From assembly GCA_002305765.1 (NCBI GenBank), contig DBQU01000068.1, positions 8,100 to 72,099 on the forward strand: DNA of 64,000 bases. The letters run 5' to 3'. Within the stretch, counting starts at the first letter, position 1. Each line of letters starts with the position of its first letter. Both the position numbers and the translations under genes were made by a program. The DNA comes from Deltaproteobacteria bacterium UBA1386. GTDB taxonomy: Bacteria > Desulfobacterota > Syntrophorhabdia > Syntrophorhabdales > Syntrophorhabdaceae. Of the stretch, positions 1 to 8,956 are shown in pieces. Below the pieces are notes generated by a model. That model did no database searches and had not been told where the DNA came from. It worked only from the letters and a program-made list of their open reading frames with translations.

Positions 1-2
1 AA

Positions 3-428
3 CGGACGGGCCTCGCCTTCTCGGACATAAAGAACACCGTCATCTCGCTGGCGGGCAAAACGGTCCTCTTCGTCGACACGTGCCACTCGGGCAACATCAT
101 GGGCTCGCGGCGCGCCGTGGCGGACATCAACGCCCTCGTCAACGAACTGGCAAGCGCAGAGAACGGGGCCGTCGTCTTCAGCTCCTCCTCCGGGCGCCAA
201 TTCTCCGTGGAAGACGCCTCCTGGGGCAACGGCGCTTTCACAAAGGCCCTCGTCGAAGGCATAGGCGGAAAAGCGGACTTCCTGGGCAAAGGCCGCATCA
301 CCATCAACATGCTCGACCTCTACCTGTCGGAGCGGGTGAAAGAGCTGACGAAAGGCAGGCAAACACCCACGACGGCGAAACCCACCACGGTGCCGGACTT
401 TCCCATAGCGGTGCTGGAGAAAAGATAG
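3..428 (+). CDS. Caspase-like (peptidase C14) protein, 3' part only
   Basis: The reading frame is open from the first base of the window, so the 5' part, including the catalytic His half of the dyad, lies outside. What is visible is the C-terminal half of a caspase-fold domain: a hydrophobic strand followed by DTCHSG, with the presumed nucleophile Cys encoded at 81-83, then a second strand (AVVFSSSSG) and the region GAFTKALVEGI, which is typical of bacterial metacaspase/caspase p20-like domains. Proteins of this family cleave after Lys/Arg or Asp and often sit beside repeat or sensor domains in the same chain; here the chain ends about 70 residues after the core without another domain. The stop is TAG. 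The fold assignment is fairly safe; substrate and role are unknown. Confidence 0.75.
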   Translation, partial: RTGLAFSDIKNTVISLAGKTVLFVDTCHSGNIMGSRRAVADINALVNELASAENGAVVFSSSSGRQFSVEDASWGNGAFTKALVEGIGGKADFLGKGRITINMLDLYLSERVKELTKGRQTPTTAKPTTVPDFPIAVLEKR

Positions 429-451
429 TCGCAGCCGGTTGAATCGCTTGA

Positions 452-605
452 CAGGCTGTTGACAAAGTGATTTCTGAAGACGGTTCGTGCTCTTTCGTCA
501 TTCCAGCGAAGGACGGAATCCAGGAAAAACGAGGGGTTAGAAAAACCTATGGATTTAAGGCCTTCGCCGGAATGACATAGAAAATGGGTTTATCAACAGC
601 CTGTT
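452..605. repeat. MITE-like element with terminal inverted repeats
   Basis: The ends at 452-467 and 589-605 are near-perfect inverted copies (15 of 17 positions, core ACAGGCTGTTGAYAAA). Inside are two inverted copies of a palindromic GTCATTCCRGCGAAGGMCGGAATCC-type unit (about 494-519 and 559-576), the same unit seen at 18945-18972. It has no coding capacity. It fits a small non-autonomous repeat element between the caspase-like gene and the convergent kinase gene. No obvious target duplication is seen. Confidence 0.6.
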
Positions 606-645
606 GAGGGTTGAAGACGGGATTCGAAACCGGAGCCAGGGTGGC

Positions 646-3600
646 TCAGGCGCTTATCTTTGCATCGAGGACGCGGCGGACCGCTCCCGCCAGTTCCTGC
701 TTGTTGAAGGGCTTCAGCAGGAGGTCACGGATGCCCGCTTGCCGCAGCGCCTCTAACGAGACACTGTCGGCCCGACCCGTGCAGAGAATGATCGGGATGT
801 CGGGCCGCCTCGCGAGGAGTTTCGCCGCCAGGTCCACCCCCGTCAGGTTCGGCATGGTCTGGTCCAGGAGGACGAGGTCAAAGCGGTCCGGCTCTTCCTG
901 AAAGATCCGCAGTGCCTCAATGCTGGCCGTGGTCGAGACGACATCATAACCGAGGTCTTTCAATCTCTCTCCGTTCAGCTCGACGAGGAGGTCCTCATCG
1001 TCCACGAGGAGAATGCGCTCGTTCCCGCCCATGGAGGATGGAGCACGTACATCTTCGATGGCTCCGGCCTCCGTGAGCTTCGGCAGATAGACATCGAACC
1101 GCGTCCCTTTTCCCGGCTCGCTCTCCACCGCGATGTGGCCTCCATGGCTTCTCACGATGCCATAGGTGACGGACAGACCGAGGCCCGTTCCCTCTCCTTC
1201 CTTCTTCGTGGTGAAAAAGGGATCGAATATCTGTTCCAGGGTGTCGGGGCTCATTCCGCAGCCGGTGTCGCCCACCTCCAGGACCACGTATTCCCCCGGC
1301 TCCATCTCGGGGAAAGGGGGCGGACCCTCGGGCGTCACAAGCACTTCCGAGATGGCTATCTCCAGGACGCCCCCTTCCTCCCGCATCGCGTGGGCAGCGT
1401 TGGTGCAGAGGTTCATGATAACCTGCTGCATCTGCACGGGGTCGGCAAGCACCCGGCAACCTTCCATGGGACTCTTCCATACGATCTCGATCGTGGACGG
1501 AAGCGCGGGCCTCAGCAGGGCAAGCGCCTCATCAACGGTCCGGGCCAGCGCCAGCGGTTTCCTTTCCTGCTCGCCCTTGCGGCTGAAAGCGAGGATCTGC
1601 TTTACCAGGTCGCGGCCCCTGTAGGCCCCTTTGAGCGCCAGCTCCAGCCTTCTGTGCTCCTTGCTTCCGGGCGTCAGCCTTTCGAGCACCATCTCCGCGA
1701 AACCTATGACACCGGTGAGGACATTGTTGAAATCGTGGGCTATGCCGCCCGCCAGGGTCCCCAGGGCTTCCAGTTTCTGCCCCCGGCGGAGCTGCTGCTC
1801 CGCCTGTTCGCGTTCGGCGGTCTCCTTCGTGAGCAGATCATAGGCTTTCTCCAGCTCGGCGGTGCGCTCCCTGACGCGCAGCTCGAGTTCGTCGCGGGAC
1901 CTGCGCACCTCCTCACCGAGTTTCTTGGTCTCTGTGGTATCCCATGCGGTATTGAGCAAACCCGGGTCTCCGTCAGGCATGGTGATCCGGGCCAGGGACC
2001 ACGTAAAATAGCGTTCCTCGACGGGGTCGCCGGGAGAACGTCTCGCGAGGTAAAGCTGGTCGACCTCAGCATGACGTTGCCCGGTCTCGAGGACGTCGCG
2101 GAATATCCTTTCCAGACGCCGATAGACTTCCGGCCACACCTCCCGCAGGGTTCTTCCCACCATCTTCCTGTCTCGTGCAAAGGACTGGTAGGCAGGGTTG
2201 ACATATATGAACCGCAGGTCGTTCCCCTTCATGATGCTGACCCCGGCGGGCATCTGGTCCATGATGCCTTCGAGGAGGAGACGGTGGGCCTCGAACCGCT
2301 GCTCCATCTGTCTGTGCTCCGTGATGTCCTGGAAATAGACGGACATCCCCCCTCCCTCGCGGGGAAAGCAGCGGTTGTGGAACCAGCGGCCCCAGGGCTC
2401 GTAGAAGTTCTCGAAATCCCTGACCTCTCCCGTCGCGGCCCGGCGGTACTCCTCCTCCAGTTTCGTGCCCAGTGCGGGGGGGAACACCTCCCAGTGGCTC
2501 CTGCCCAGGACCTCCTCGCGGCGGATGCCCAGGATACGCTCGGCCGGCGCGTTGACATAAACGAACCGCCACTCTCCATCGCAGGCGAAGAAACCGTCCG
2601 CGATGCTTTCCAGGGTTGTCCTGAGCTCTTCCTCGGCCTTCTTGCGCTCGGTGATGTCCGTGTAATGCCACAAGCGGCCCCAGGGCGTTCCCCGGATATA
2701 GATGGGGATGAAATTCCTGAGCCGCACCCGCCCCCCGGTCATGATCTCTTCCTCGTTTCTCACGGGCTCTCCGCGGTCGATTATCTCCCGGATGCGCGCG
2801 ATGGCCCTGTCGGGATCGCGGTAGCAGCGACCCGCCTTCTCGATGATCTCCGATGCTGTGAGCCCCACGAGGTCAGAGGGTGATTCCTCGAGATCGAAAT
2901 AATCGCAAAATGCCTGATTGGCAAACTCGACCCTGTCGTCGGCCTTCACAAGCAGGAGGGCCGTGTACATGCTTGAAAGGATGGTATAGAAACGCTCGAG
3001 CGTCGTCCTCGTCTCTTCCTCCGCCCGCCTGTGTTCGGCGATCTCCTCTTCAAGCTTGAGATGGGAGGTCCTGAGGTTTTCGGTCATTGTGTCAAATGAC
3101 CGCGCGAGCTCGGCAAATTCATCGTCGCCCTCGATGTCGATCCTGTGATCGAGGTTGCCTTCCCCGATGATGGAGGAACCCTCTCGGAGCCTGGCGACGC
3201 GCCCGGTCAGAGTACGGCCCGTGACCCATGAGCTGAGCCCCGCCACCGCGGCCACGATGATGATGAGAACGGCGATACTCACCCCTGTCCGTCTCAGCTC
3301 GGCCGCAAGGATCCTCCTCGCCGACGCGCGCAGGGACTGAACGTTCAAGGCCGCGCTGTACGACCTGATATTGAGTTGGGTGAGCAGCCTGTTCTCGATC
3401 TCCCCGGAAAGGTCGGCCGAGGGCGTTCCCTTCCGCGCCTTCTCCCTGTTCTCCACAATGTCGGCGAAAAGTTCCGCCGTCGACCTGTGATCCCCCGTCA
3501 GATCATAAATAAGCTTTCTGTCGGCGGGATCCCTGAACCTCCGCGAAGCCCTACCGAGAAGCGCCATGGTCCGCGCGTGCTGGGCCAGCAGCTGTTCTTT

Positions 3601-3801
3601 CGCCCTTTCGCTCCCCGTCCTGAGGTAATCGCTTTGGAATGTGCTTCTTAGAAACAGGTTGTTGAGGATGTCGTCGGCGATGTCCAATGCCCGGAAGGCA
3701 TCGTTGACGCGGTAGAGCCCGACGGCCAGAAGGAGGGCGACAATGACGGCCGCTGCCACCAGAACGACGGAGTTTATGTACAACCTCTTTCTGACCTGCA
3801 T
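646..3801 (-). CDS. Hybrid sensor histidine kinase with HAMP, three PAS and a receiver domain
   Basis: This 1051-aa inner-membrane kinase has a TM helix at about 10-30, an extracytoplasmic helical sensor region, a second TM at about 174-193 and HAMP to about 246. Three PAS domains follow (about 265-385, 390-500 and 505-625), each ending in the D-x-T-E PAC signature, then a coiled coil. The HisKA phospho-acceptor is His689 in GGIAHDFNN. The ATPase has an N box (about 797-806), G1 (GDTGCGM, 844-850), F box (DPFFTTK) and G2 (GTGLGLS). The C-terminal receiver has acidic D934/D935, phospho-acceptor D980 and K1030, so it is complete. It starts 22 nt after the substrate-binding protein gene on the same strand, suggesting that protein is its ligand-presenting partner. 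No output regulator is adjacent. Confidence 0.93.
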   Translation of the reverse strand: MQVRKRLYINSVVLVAAAVIVALLLAVGLYRVNDAFRALDIADDILNNLFLRSTFQSDYLRTGSERAKEQLLAQHARTMALLGRASRRFRDPADRKLIYDLTGDHRSTAELFADIVENREKARKGTPSADLSGEIENRLLTQLNIRSYSAALNVQSLRASARRILAAELRRTGVSIAVLIIIVAAVAGLSSWVTGRTLTGRVARLREGSSIIGEGNLDHRIDIEGDDEFAELARSFDTMTENLRTSHLKLEEEIAEHRRAEEETRTTLERFYTILSSMYTALLLVKADDRVEFANQAFCDYFDLEESPSDLVGLTASEIIEKAGRCYRDPDRAIARIREIIDRGEPVRNEEEIMTGGRVRLRNFIPIYIRGTPWGRLWHYTDITERKKAEEELRTTLESIADGFFACDGEWRFVYVNAPAERILGIRREEVLGRSHWEVFPPALGTKLEEEYRRAATGEVRDFENFYEPWGRWFHNRCFPREGGGMSVYFQDITEHRQMEQRFEAHRLLLEGIMDQMPAGVSIMKGNDLRFIYVNPAYQSFARDRKMVGRTLREVWPEVYRRLERIFRDVLETGQRHAEVDQLYLARRSPGDPVEERYFTWSLARITMPDGDPGLLNTAWDTTETKKLGEEVRRSRDELELRVRERTAELEKAYDLLTKETAEREQAEQQLRRGQKLEALGTLAGGIAHDFNNVLTGVIGFAEMVLERLTPGSKEHRRLELALKGAYRGRDLVKQILAFSRKGEQERKPLALARTVDEALALLRPALPSTIEIVWKSPMEGCRVLADPVQMQQVIMNLCTNAAHAMREEGGVLEIAISEVLVTPEGPPPFPEMEPGEYVVLEVGDTGCGMSPDTLEQIFDPFFTTKKEGEGTGLGLSVTYGIVRSHGGHIAVESEPGKGTRFDVYLPKLTEAGAIEDVRAPSSMGGNERILLVDDEDLLVELNGERLKDLGYDVVSTTASIEALRIFQEEPDRFDLVLLDQTMPNLTGVDLAAKLLARRPDIPIILCTGRADSVSLEALRQAGIRDLLLKPFNKQELAGAVRRVLDAKISA

Positions 3802-3822
3802 GGCCCGGCCTCCGCTTCCTTT

Positions 3823-4854
3823 CTATCTGAGTATCCGTACGCCGTCCGGCTTGACCGATCCCAGACCGTCGAAGTGGATGAAATCGAGGTAATTGGGGAC
3901 CTCGCGCCCGGTTATCCTCCCGCTGCTCATCGCCCATCGCGATTCGTCCTCCAGCGCGAGCACCAGGAATTGATCGAGAACGACCTGGAAGTTTATCGAG
4001 GGCCATATCTCCCGGACCATTCCTGCCTCCAGGCCGCTGAAACGCGTCACGATCTCCTGCGCCCGGCCGGGGTTCTCCTTGACGAATCTTTCCGCTCTCA
4101 CCAGGGCCCGGAGCAGTTTCCTCACCTTTTCGGGGTTCCTGCGAACATATTCCTCCCTGGCGACGATATTGAAGGACCAGGTATAGATGTTCTTGTCATA
4201 GAACGAGAGCACCCGGTCGCCCAGTTCCTTCTCGACCCGGACAAGAAAGGGCTGAAACGCCGAAACGGCGTCGACGCGGCCGCTCACCAGGGCATCGAGG
4301 AACATCTCCGGCTTCATGTCTATCTTCTTCACGTTCTTGTCGCCGATCCCGTGGGCACAAAGGAAGGCGTCCATGAAGAAATCCGAGGTGGTCCCCGGAG
4401 CCCTGGCTATCTTCTTTCCCGTCAGGTCCGCCGCGGTGACAATGCCCGCGTCCTTTCTCGCAACGATCGCATTGTCCCTGGTGGAGGTTTGGATGGTCGC
4501 GATTATCGATATCCTCTCGCCTTTCATGATCGCCATCATGATGGGTATATCGGCGGCGGTCGCAAGATCGGCGTTCCCCGCCAGCATGTCTTCCAGGGCG
4601 GACCTTCCGAATGAATGCCGGCGCGCCGTGACCTCCAACCCCTCCTGCCGGTAATAGCCCTCTTCAAGCGCGACTCCGGCGAGGACCGCGTGGGTTGTGG
4701 AAACATAGGCGAGAGCTATTCTTTGGGCAGCGGCGCCTGCCGCCGGGACCTCACCCGTCGAGCCCTGAGCGCGCGCATGAAGGCATATCGACGCCGTTGC
4801 CATGATAAAGGCAAGGGCTCCAACCGCGGCGGAAAAAAAGAGCACTTTCCTCAT
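3823..4854 (-). CDS. NMT1/THI5-like (SsuA/TauA type) periplasmic substrate-binding protein
   Basis: A 343-aa protein with an N-terminal signal peptide (hydrophobic stretch at about 8-28, ending near ARAQG) followed by the two-lobed binding-protein fold used for nitrate, sulfonate, taurine and thiamine-precursor uptake. Recognisable family stretches are the lobe-1 AYVSTTHAVLAGVALEEGYY-like start, GNADLATAADIPIMMA, and KKIARAPGTTSDFFMDAFL. No ABC permease or ATPase gene is next to it. Instead it is the first gene of a two-gene unit with a membrane histidine kinase 22 nt downstream. I infer a sensing rather than a transport job: the ligand-loaded protein would dock on the kinase's periplasmic domain. 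The ligand cannot be read from sequence. The stop is TAG. Confidence 0.85.
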   Translation of the reverse strand: MRKVLFFSAAVGALAFIMATASICLHARAQGSTGEVPAAGAAAQRIALAYVSTTHAVLAGVALEEGYYRQEGLEVTARRHSFGRSALEDMLAGNADLATAADIPIMMAIMKGERISIIATIQTSTRDNAIVARKDAGIVTAADLTGKKIARAPGTTSDFFMDAFLCAHGIGDKNVKKIDMKPEMFLDALVSGRVDAVSAFQPFLVRVEKELGDRVLSFYDKNIYTWSFNIVAREEYVRRNPEKVRKLLRALVRAERFVKENPGRAQEIVTRFSGLEAGMVREIWPSINFQVVLDQFLVLALEDESRWAMSSGRITGREVPNYLDFIHFDGLGSVKPDGVRILR

Positions 4855-5354
4855 TCAACACTTTGCCTACCCGGGGCCGAACCAGGGTTGCGCCACATGT
4901 CGTTGCCGACTTGCGTCCCCGGGGTTTCTACTCCTGTTGTAAACAAGAGGGCCGGCAGAGCGAGCTCGCGGAGCATCGACGGAGAAGGGAGATGGGTCTT
5001 GCGGGCCGCGCAACGGTAAAGATACCCGTAGGGAGCCATAAGGTGCGGCGGTTTTGCGAATCACGGTGCCTTCCGTGGCCGCACCGCCTCCGGCCTTTCC
5101 GGGTATCCTTTGAAGACCACGTGACGGGAACGTTCCGGATCATTACTCGATGCTATCAGATTACCCCCTGACGTGTCAATTCCAGGGCCCCGGACATCAC
5201 GCGGCGAATCGACCGGGCCGGCCCGCGTATCCGCGATGGAGCGCCCGGGACACGGAGCGAGCGGGCCCTGCTCTGAAATCGGAGCGTGCAAATGATCCCG
5301 CATCATTGTATAGTGATAGTACGTAGTGTCGAGGGCCGCACGAAAATCGATCAT
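4855..5354. other. Intergenic region between divergent sensor genes, no gene seen
   Basis: About 500 nt separate the divergently transcribed binding-protein gene and the PAS-LuxR gene. Short frames exist on both strands, but none has a convincing ribosome-binding site or family-like composition. It presumably holds both promoters; TATAGT near 5309 could be a -10 box for the rightward gene. I found no clear operator or RNA structure. Confidence 0.5.
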
Positions 5355-7148
5355 ATGAAAGACGGAAAGAAGACGAAAGACCAACTCATCGAGGAACTCC
5401 TCTCCCTTCGCAGACGGGTTGCCGACCTGGAGGGATCGGATGCGGGTGGGAGGTCCCGCCCTGAGGTGCCCTCGGGGCTTGAGGAAAGATATCGCACCCT
5501 CTTCGAGCACGCGAGCGACGCGATAATCGTTGCCGACCCCGAAGGGAACTTCCTTGAGGTCAACAGAAAGGCGGAGGACCTTCTGGGCTACGGGAAGGAA
5601 GAACTGCTGCGCATGAAAGTGACGGATATTCACCCGCGGGAAGAACTCGACAGGGTGGTCCTTCACTTCTCGGGAGCGGTGGCGGGCCGGATCGACTCTC
5701 TTCACGACACCAGGCTACTGCGGAAAGACGGCACGGTGGTTCCCGCGGACATCACGGGATGCTTCGTGGAATATGAAGGAAAGCGGTTGGCCCAGGGGAT
5801 CTTCCGAAACATCGCCGAGCGCAAGGAGATGGAGGAAACCCTGCGGAAAAGCGAGGAGCAATTGCGCGTCCTCAGCGAGAACCTCGCCGACGGGATGGTC
5901 TACCAGATCAACAGCGGTGCCGACGGAAGGCAGCGGGTGTTCACATACGTGAGCCCGGCGGTGGAGAGGTTTCACGGTGTGAAGGTGGAGGATGCCATGA
6001 TGGACCCTTCACTCATCTACGACCAGGTGGGCGCTGAGTACCGGACGGCGCTCAAGGAATCCGAAACCCGCGCCTGCGCGACGATGTCACGGTTTGAGAT
6101 CGATGTGCCGATGCGCCTTCCTTCGGGCGATGTCCGCTGGCGGCGTCTTATCTCCTTTCCCCACCTTCATTCCGATGGGAGCGTCATGTGGGACGGCATT
6201 GAACTCGACGTCACCGAGCGCAGGAAGATGGAAGAGGAGTTGGCGGCGCACCGCGACCATCTCGGCAAACTGGTGGAAGAACGCACCGCCCGGATCAGTG
6301 AGGAGGTTGCCAGGAGGAAAGAGAAAGAGGAGCAATACCTCTCCCTCGTGGAATCGATAAAGGAATGGGTGTGGGAAATGAACGCGGACCTCGTCCACAC
6401 GTACGTAAGCCCCCGGATACGAGAAATCCTCGGCTATGAGCCAGAGGAGTTCATAGGCAGAGCCCCCTTCGATTTCATGGCCCCCGGCGAACCGGAAAGG
6501 ATCGCTCCCCTGGCGAAAAAGATCCTGTCAGGCAAAGAACAGTTCACGTCCCTGGGAACCGCGGCCCTTCACAAGAACGGGCAGGTGGTCTACCTTGAGG
6601 CGAGTGGGCGCCCTTTCTTCGATGACAAAGGCACCTTCCTCGGATACCGGGGGAGTTGCCATGACATCACCGACCAGAAGAAGACGATGGATGCCCTCAG
6701 GGAACGCGAACGGGAACTGACGGCCAAATCGGAGGCCCTCGAGGAGGTGAATGCCGCCCTCAAGGTCCTGTTGAGGCAGCGCGAGGAGGACCGGGAGGAA
6801 CTGGAGGCGAGACTGGTATCCAACATCCGGGAAATGGTCCTGCCCTACATACACAAGATGCGGAAGGACAAGCTGGACTTGAGGCACAGGACGTTCCTCG
6901 ATATCGTCGCGGCGAACCTGAACGAGATAATGTCACCCTTCCCGACGACGATAAAGCAGTTGAACTTCACCCCCAGGGAGATCGAGGTGGCCTCGCTCAT
7001 CAAGGAAGGCAGGACGACCAAGGAGATTGCGGAATTCCTCGGGATAGCGACAAGCGCCGTCGATTCCCACAGGAACAACATACGGACCAAGCTCGGCCTG
7101 AACAACAAGAAGATCAACCTCCGCTCGCACCTCCTCTCCCTCGGATAA
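5355..7148 (+). CDS. Soluble multi-PAS regulator with C-terminal LuxR-type HTH
   Basis: No TM segment is seen. After a short coiled coil (KKTKDQLIEELLSLRRRVADLE) come three PAS/PAC units; the first contains ASDAIIVADPEGNFLEVN, the third VWEMNADLVHTYVSPRIREILGYEPEEF. A coiled linker leads to a C-terminal GerE/LuxR DNA-binding domain (FTPREIEVASLIKEGRTTKE then a recognition helix around TSAVDSHRNNIR). There is no HisKA, HATPase or receiver, so this is a one-component sensor-regulator in which PAS input acts directly on DNA binding. The start is uncertain: ATG 5355 begins the conserved coiled coil, but ATG 5292 has the better ribosome-binding site (GGAG, 7 nt upstream). It may regulate the divergent operon or ugd downstream; that is inference. 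Confidence 0.85.
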   Translation: MKDGKKTKDQLIEELLSLRRRVADLEGSDAGGRSRPEVPSGLEERYRTLFEHASDAIIVADPEGNFLEVNRKAEDLLGYGKEELLRMKVTDIHPREELDRVVLHFSGAVAGRIDSLHDTRLLRKDGTVVPADITGCFVEYEGKRLAQGIFRNIAERKEMEETLRKSEEQLRVLSENLADGMVYQINSGADGRQRVFTYVSPAVERFHGVKVEDAMMDPSLIYDQVGAEYRTALKESETRACATMSRFEIDVPMRLPSGDVRWRRLISFPHLHSDGSVMWDGIELDVTERRKMEEELAAHRDHLGKLVEERTARISEEVARRKEKEEQYLSLVESIKEWVWEMNADLVHTYVSPRIREILGYEPEEFIGRAPFDFMAPGEPERIAPLAKKILSGKEQFTSLGTAALHKNGQVVYLEASGRPFFDDKGTFLGYRGSCHDITDQKKTMDALRERERELTAKSEALEEVNAALKVLLRQREEDREELEARLVSNIREMVLPYIHKMRKDKLDLRHRTFLDIVAANLNEIMSPFPTTIKQLNFTPREIEVASLIKEGRTTKEIAEFLGIATSAVDSHRNNIRTKLGLNNKKINLRSHLLSLG

Positions 7149-7239
7149 GCGGACGAAAGGGGGAAAGATATCACGGAGTTTCTTCCCCGCAACACCGTGT
7201 TTGTGGTAGAATACCCAAAACTATCGATGGAGGGTCTCC

Positions 7240-8610
7240 TTGGAGCGTAAGAATATTCTGTGCATCGGTGCCGGTTATGTCGGCGGGCCGACGATGGCCA
7301 TGATCGCCTACAAATGCCCGCAGTACAGGGTCACCGTGGTCGATATCAACCATGAAAAGATCGAGCGCTGGAACTCCGATGACCTGCCGGTTTATGAGCC
7401 CGGGCTTGATGAGATCATACGGGCGACGCGGGGGAAGAACCTCTTCTTCGAGACCGACATCGATAAAGGCATCAGGGAATCGGAGATCATCTTCGTGGGG
7501 GTGAACACTCCTACCAAGACCTTCGGCGCCGGCGCGGGAAAGGCTGCGGACCTCCAGTACTGGGAGAAGACGGCGCGGCAGATCAGGGAGGCCTCCGAGT
7601 CGCCGAAGATCGTCGTCGAGAAATGTACGATTCCCGTCAAGACGGCCCTCGCGATGGAGCGTATCCTGACATCCAAGGATGGCGATATCAGTTTCGATGT
7701 CCTCTCCAACCCTGAGTTCCTGGCGGAAGGGACGGCGATGCGGGACCTCGAGTTCCCCGACCGCGTCCTCATAGGCTCCCGTGAGACACCAAGCGGAATA
7801 GAGGCGCGCAAGGCCGTTGTCGATATCTATCTCAACTGGGTGCCGCGGGAGAGGATCATCGAGAGCAACATCTGGAGCAGCGAACTCTCGAAGCTCGTCG
7901 CCAACGCCTTCCTCGCCCAGAGGATATCATCCATCAACGCCGTCTCGGCGCTGTGCGAGAAGACGGAGGCCGATGTGGCCGAGGTATCGCGGGCGATCGG
8001 ACTCGACAGCCGCCTGGGACCCAAGTTCCTCAACGCGAGCGTGGGGTTCGGCGGTTCCTGCTTCAAGAAGGACATTCTCAACCTCGCCTACATATGCCGG
8101 TCCTACGGCCTCGAGGACGTCGCCGATTACTGGGAGAGTGTCGTCGACATCAACGAATACCAGAAGGAGCGCTTCATCCTGGGCATCTTGAGCGCCATGT
8201 TCAACACGCTGGCGGGGAAACGGGTCTGCCTCTTCGGCTTCGCCTTCAAGGCCGACACGGGCGACACCCGCGAGACCCCGGCGTTCACCATAGCGAGAAG
8301 GCTCGTCGAGGAAAAGGCCGACCTCGTCATCACCGACCCCAAGGCCCTTGCCAACGCGAAGATCGACCTCGCCGACGTCGAAGGGATAACCTACGAACCC
8401 GACCCCTACAAGGCCGCCCACGGCGCCGACGCCATAGCCGTCATGACGGAATGGAAGCTCTACACCGAACTCGACTACAAGCGCATCTACGATTCCATGG
8501 CAAAACCGGCCTTCATCTTCGACGGCCGTAACATCCTCAACCACAGGCTATTGCACGACATCGGCTTCAACGTCTACCCCATAGGCAAACCGCCGCTGGT
8601 GCACTTCTAA
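7240..8610 (+). CDS. ugd: UDP-glucose 6-dehydrogenase
   Basis: Oxidises UDP-glucose to UDP-glucuronate with two NAD+, feeding exopolysaccharide and lipopolysaccharide sugars; cytoplasmic. The 456-aa length and sequence are closer to the eukaryote-type branch. The N-terminal Rossmann motif is GAGYVGGPTM (10-19), the central domain carries the conserved WSSELSKLVANAFLAQR helix, and the catalytic Cys274 sits in GFGGSCFKKD. The C-terminal UDP-binding domain is complete to PLVHF. The start is TTG with GGAGG 7-8 nt upstream; no ATG fits as well. The last about 20 codons are repeated, with mostly silent changes, at 13956-14018, on the far side of the defence island. Confidence 0.93.
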   Translation: MERKNILCIGAGYVGGPTMAMIAYKCPQYRVTVVDINHEKIERWNSDDLPVYEPGLDEIIRATRGKNLFFETDIDKGIRESEIIFVGVNTPTKTFGAGAGKAADLQYWEKTARQIREASESPKIVVEKCTIPVKTALAMERILTSKDGDISFDVLSNPEFLAEGTAMRDLEFPDRVLIGSRETPSGIEARKAVVDIYLNWVPRERIIESNIWSSELSKLVANAFLAQRISSINAVSALCEKTEADVAEVSRAIGLDSRLGPKFLNASVGFGGSCFKKDILNLAYICRSYGLEDVADYWESVVDINEYQKERFILGILSAMFNTLAGKRVCLFGFAFKADTGDTRETPAFTIARRLVEEKADLVITDPKALANAKIDLADVEGITYEPDPYKAAHGADAIAVMTEWKLYTELDYKRIYDSMAKPAFIFDGRNILNHRLLHDIGFNVYPIGKPPLVHF

Positions 8611-8620
8611 GGCAAAGACA

Positions 8621-8673
8621 TCTCACGCCCGCTTCGCTCGAGGACACAGAGGTTTTGAGGAGAGCACACAGAG
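8621..8673 (+). repeat. Partial copy of the 302-bp repeat element left end
   Basis: Starting 10 nt after the ugd stop, about 52 nt match 41801-41853 with two differences (the TCTCACGCCCGCTTCGCTCG end plus the following GAGGAGAGCACACAG stretch). The matching right end is not found nearby, so this is a broken copy or a half-site. The rest of 8674-8956 holds no gene I can support. It must contain the promoter for the Shedu gene. Confidence 0.7.
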
Positions 8674-8956
8674 AGAAACCGTACACTCTTTCTTTGTTTG
8701 GTTAAAGCGATCAAGCCATTCGAGCCGGTCGGACTGTTAATATTGCGTTCTCTTGCTCATTGCCTCGAACCCATCCGCTCCATCGGGTGTTTTTGCGTTG
8801 ACATTTCCTGAGGACAGTAACAGAATAGAATAAACCTCATCAAAGGGCACGGATAGAATACGGTGGGAATATCCAATAGCGCCCTGTTCCTCTCCTCTGC
8901 GGCAAAGAACTGTCTGATGGGGCAGTTTCAATCATGTTTCATTGCATGAAGAGACC

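Noticed and set aside
1135..2883. 582-aa rightward frame opposite the histidine kinase
   Set aside because: Composition (Pro, His, Arg, Gly-rich) and complete overlap with a motif-rich kinase show it to be a high-GC antisense shadow.
4863..5171. Short frames between the divergent sensor genes
   Set aside because: No ribosome-binding site, no protein-like composition on either strand.
8737..8931. 64-aa leftward frame before the Shedu gene
   Set aside because: Looks moderately protein-like but has no recognisable domain, and the region must hold the Shedu promoter.
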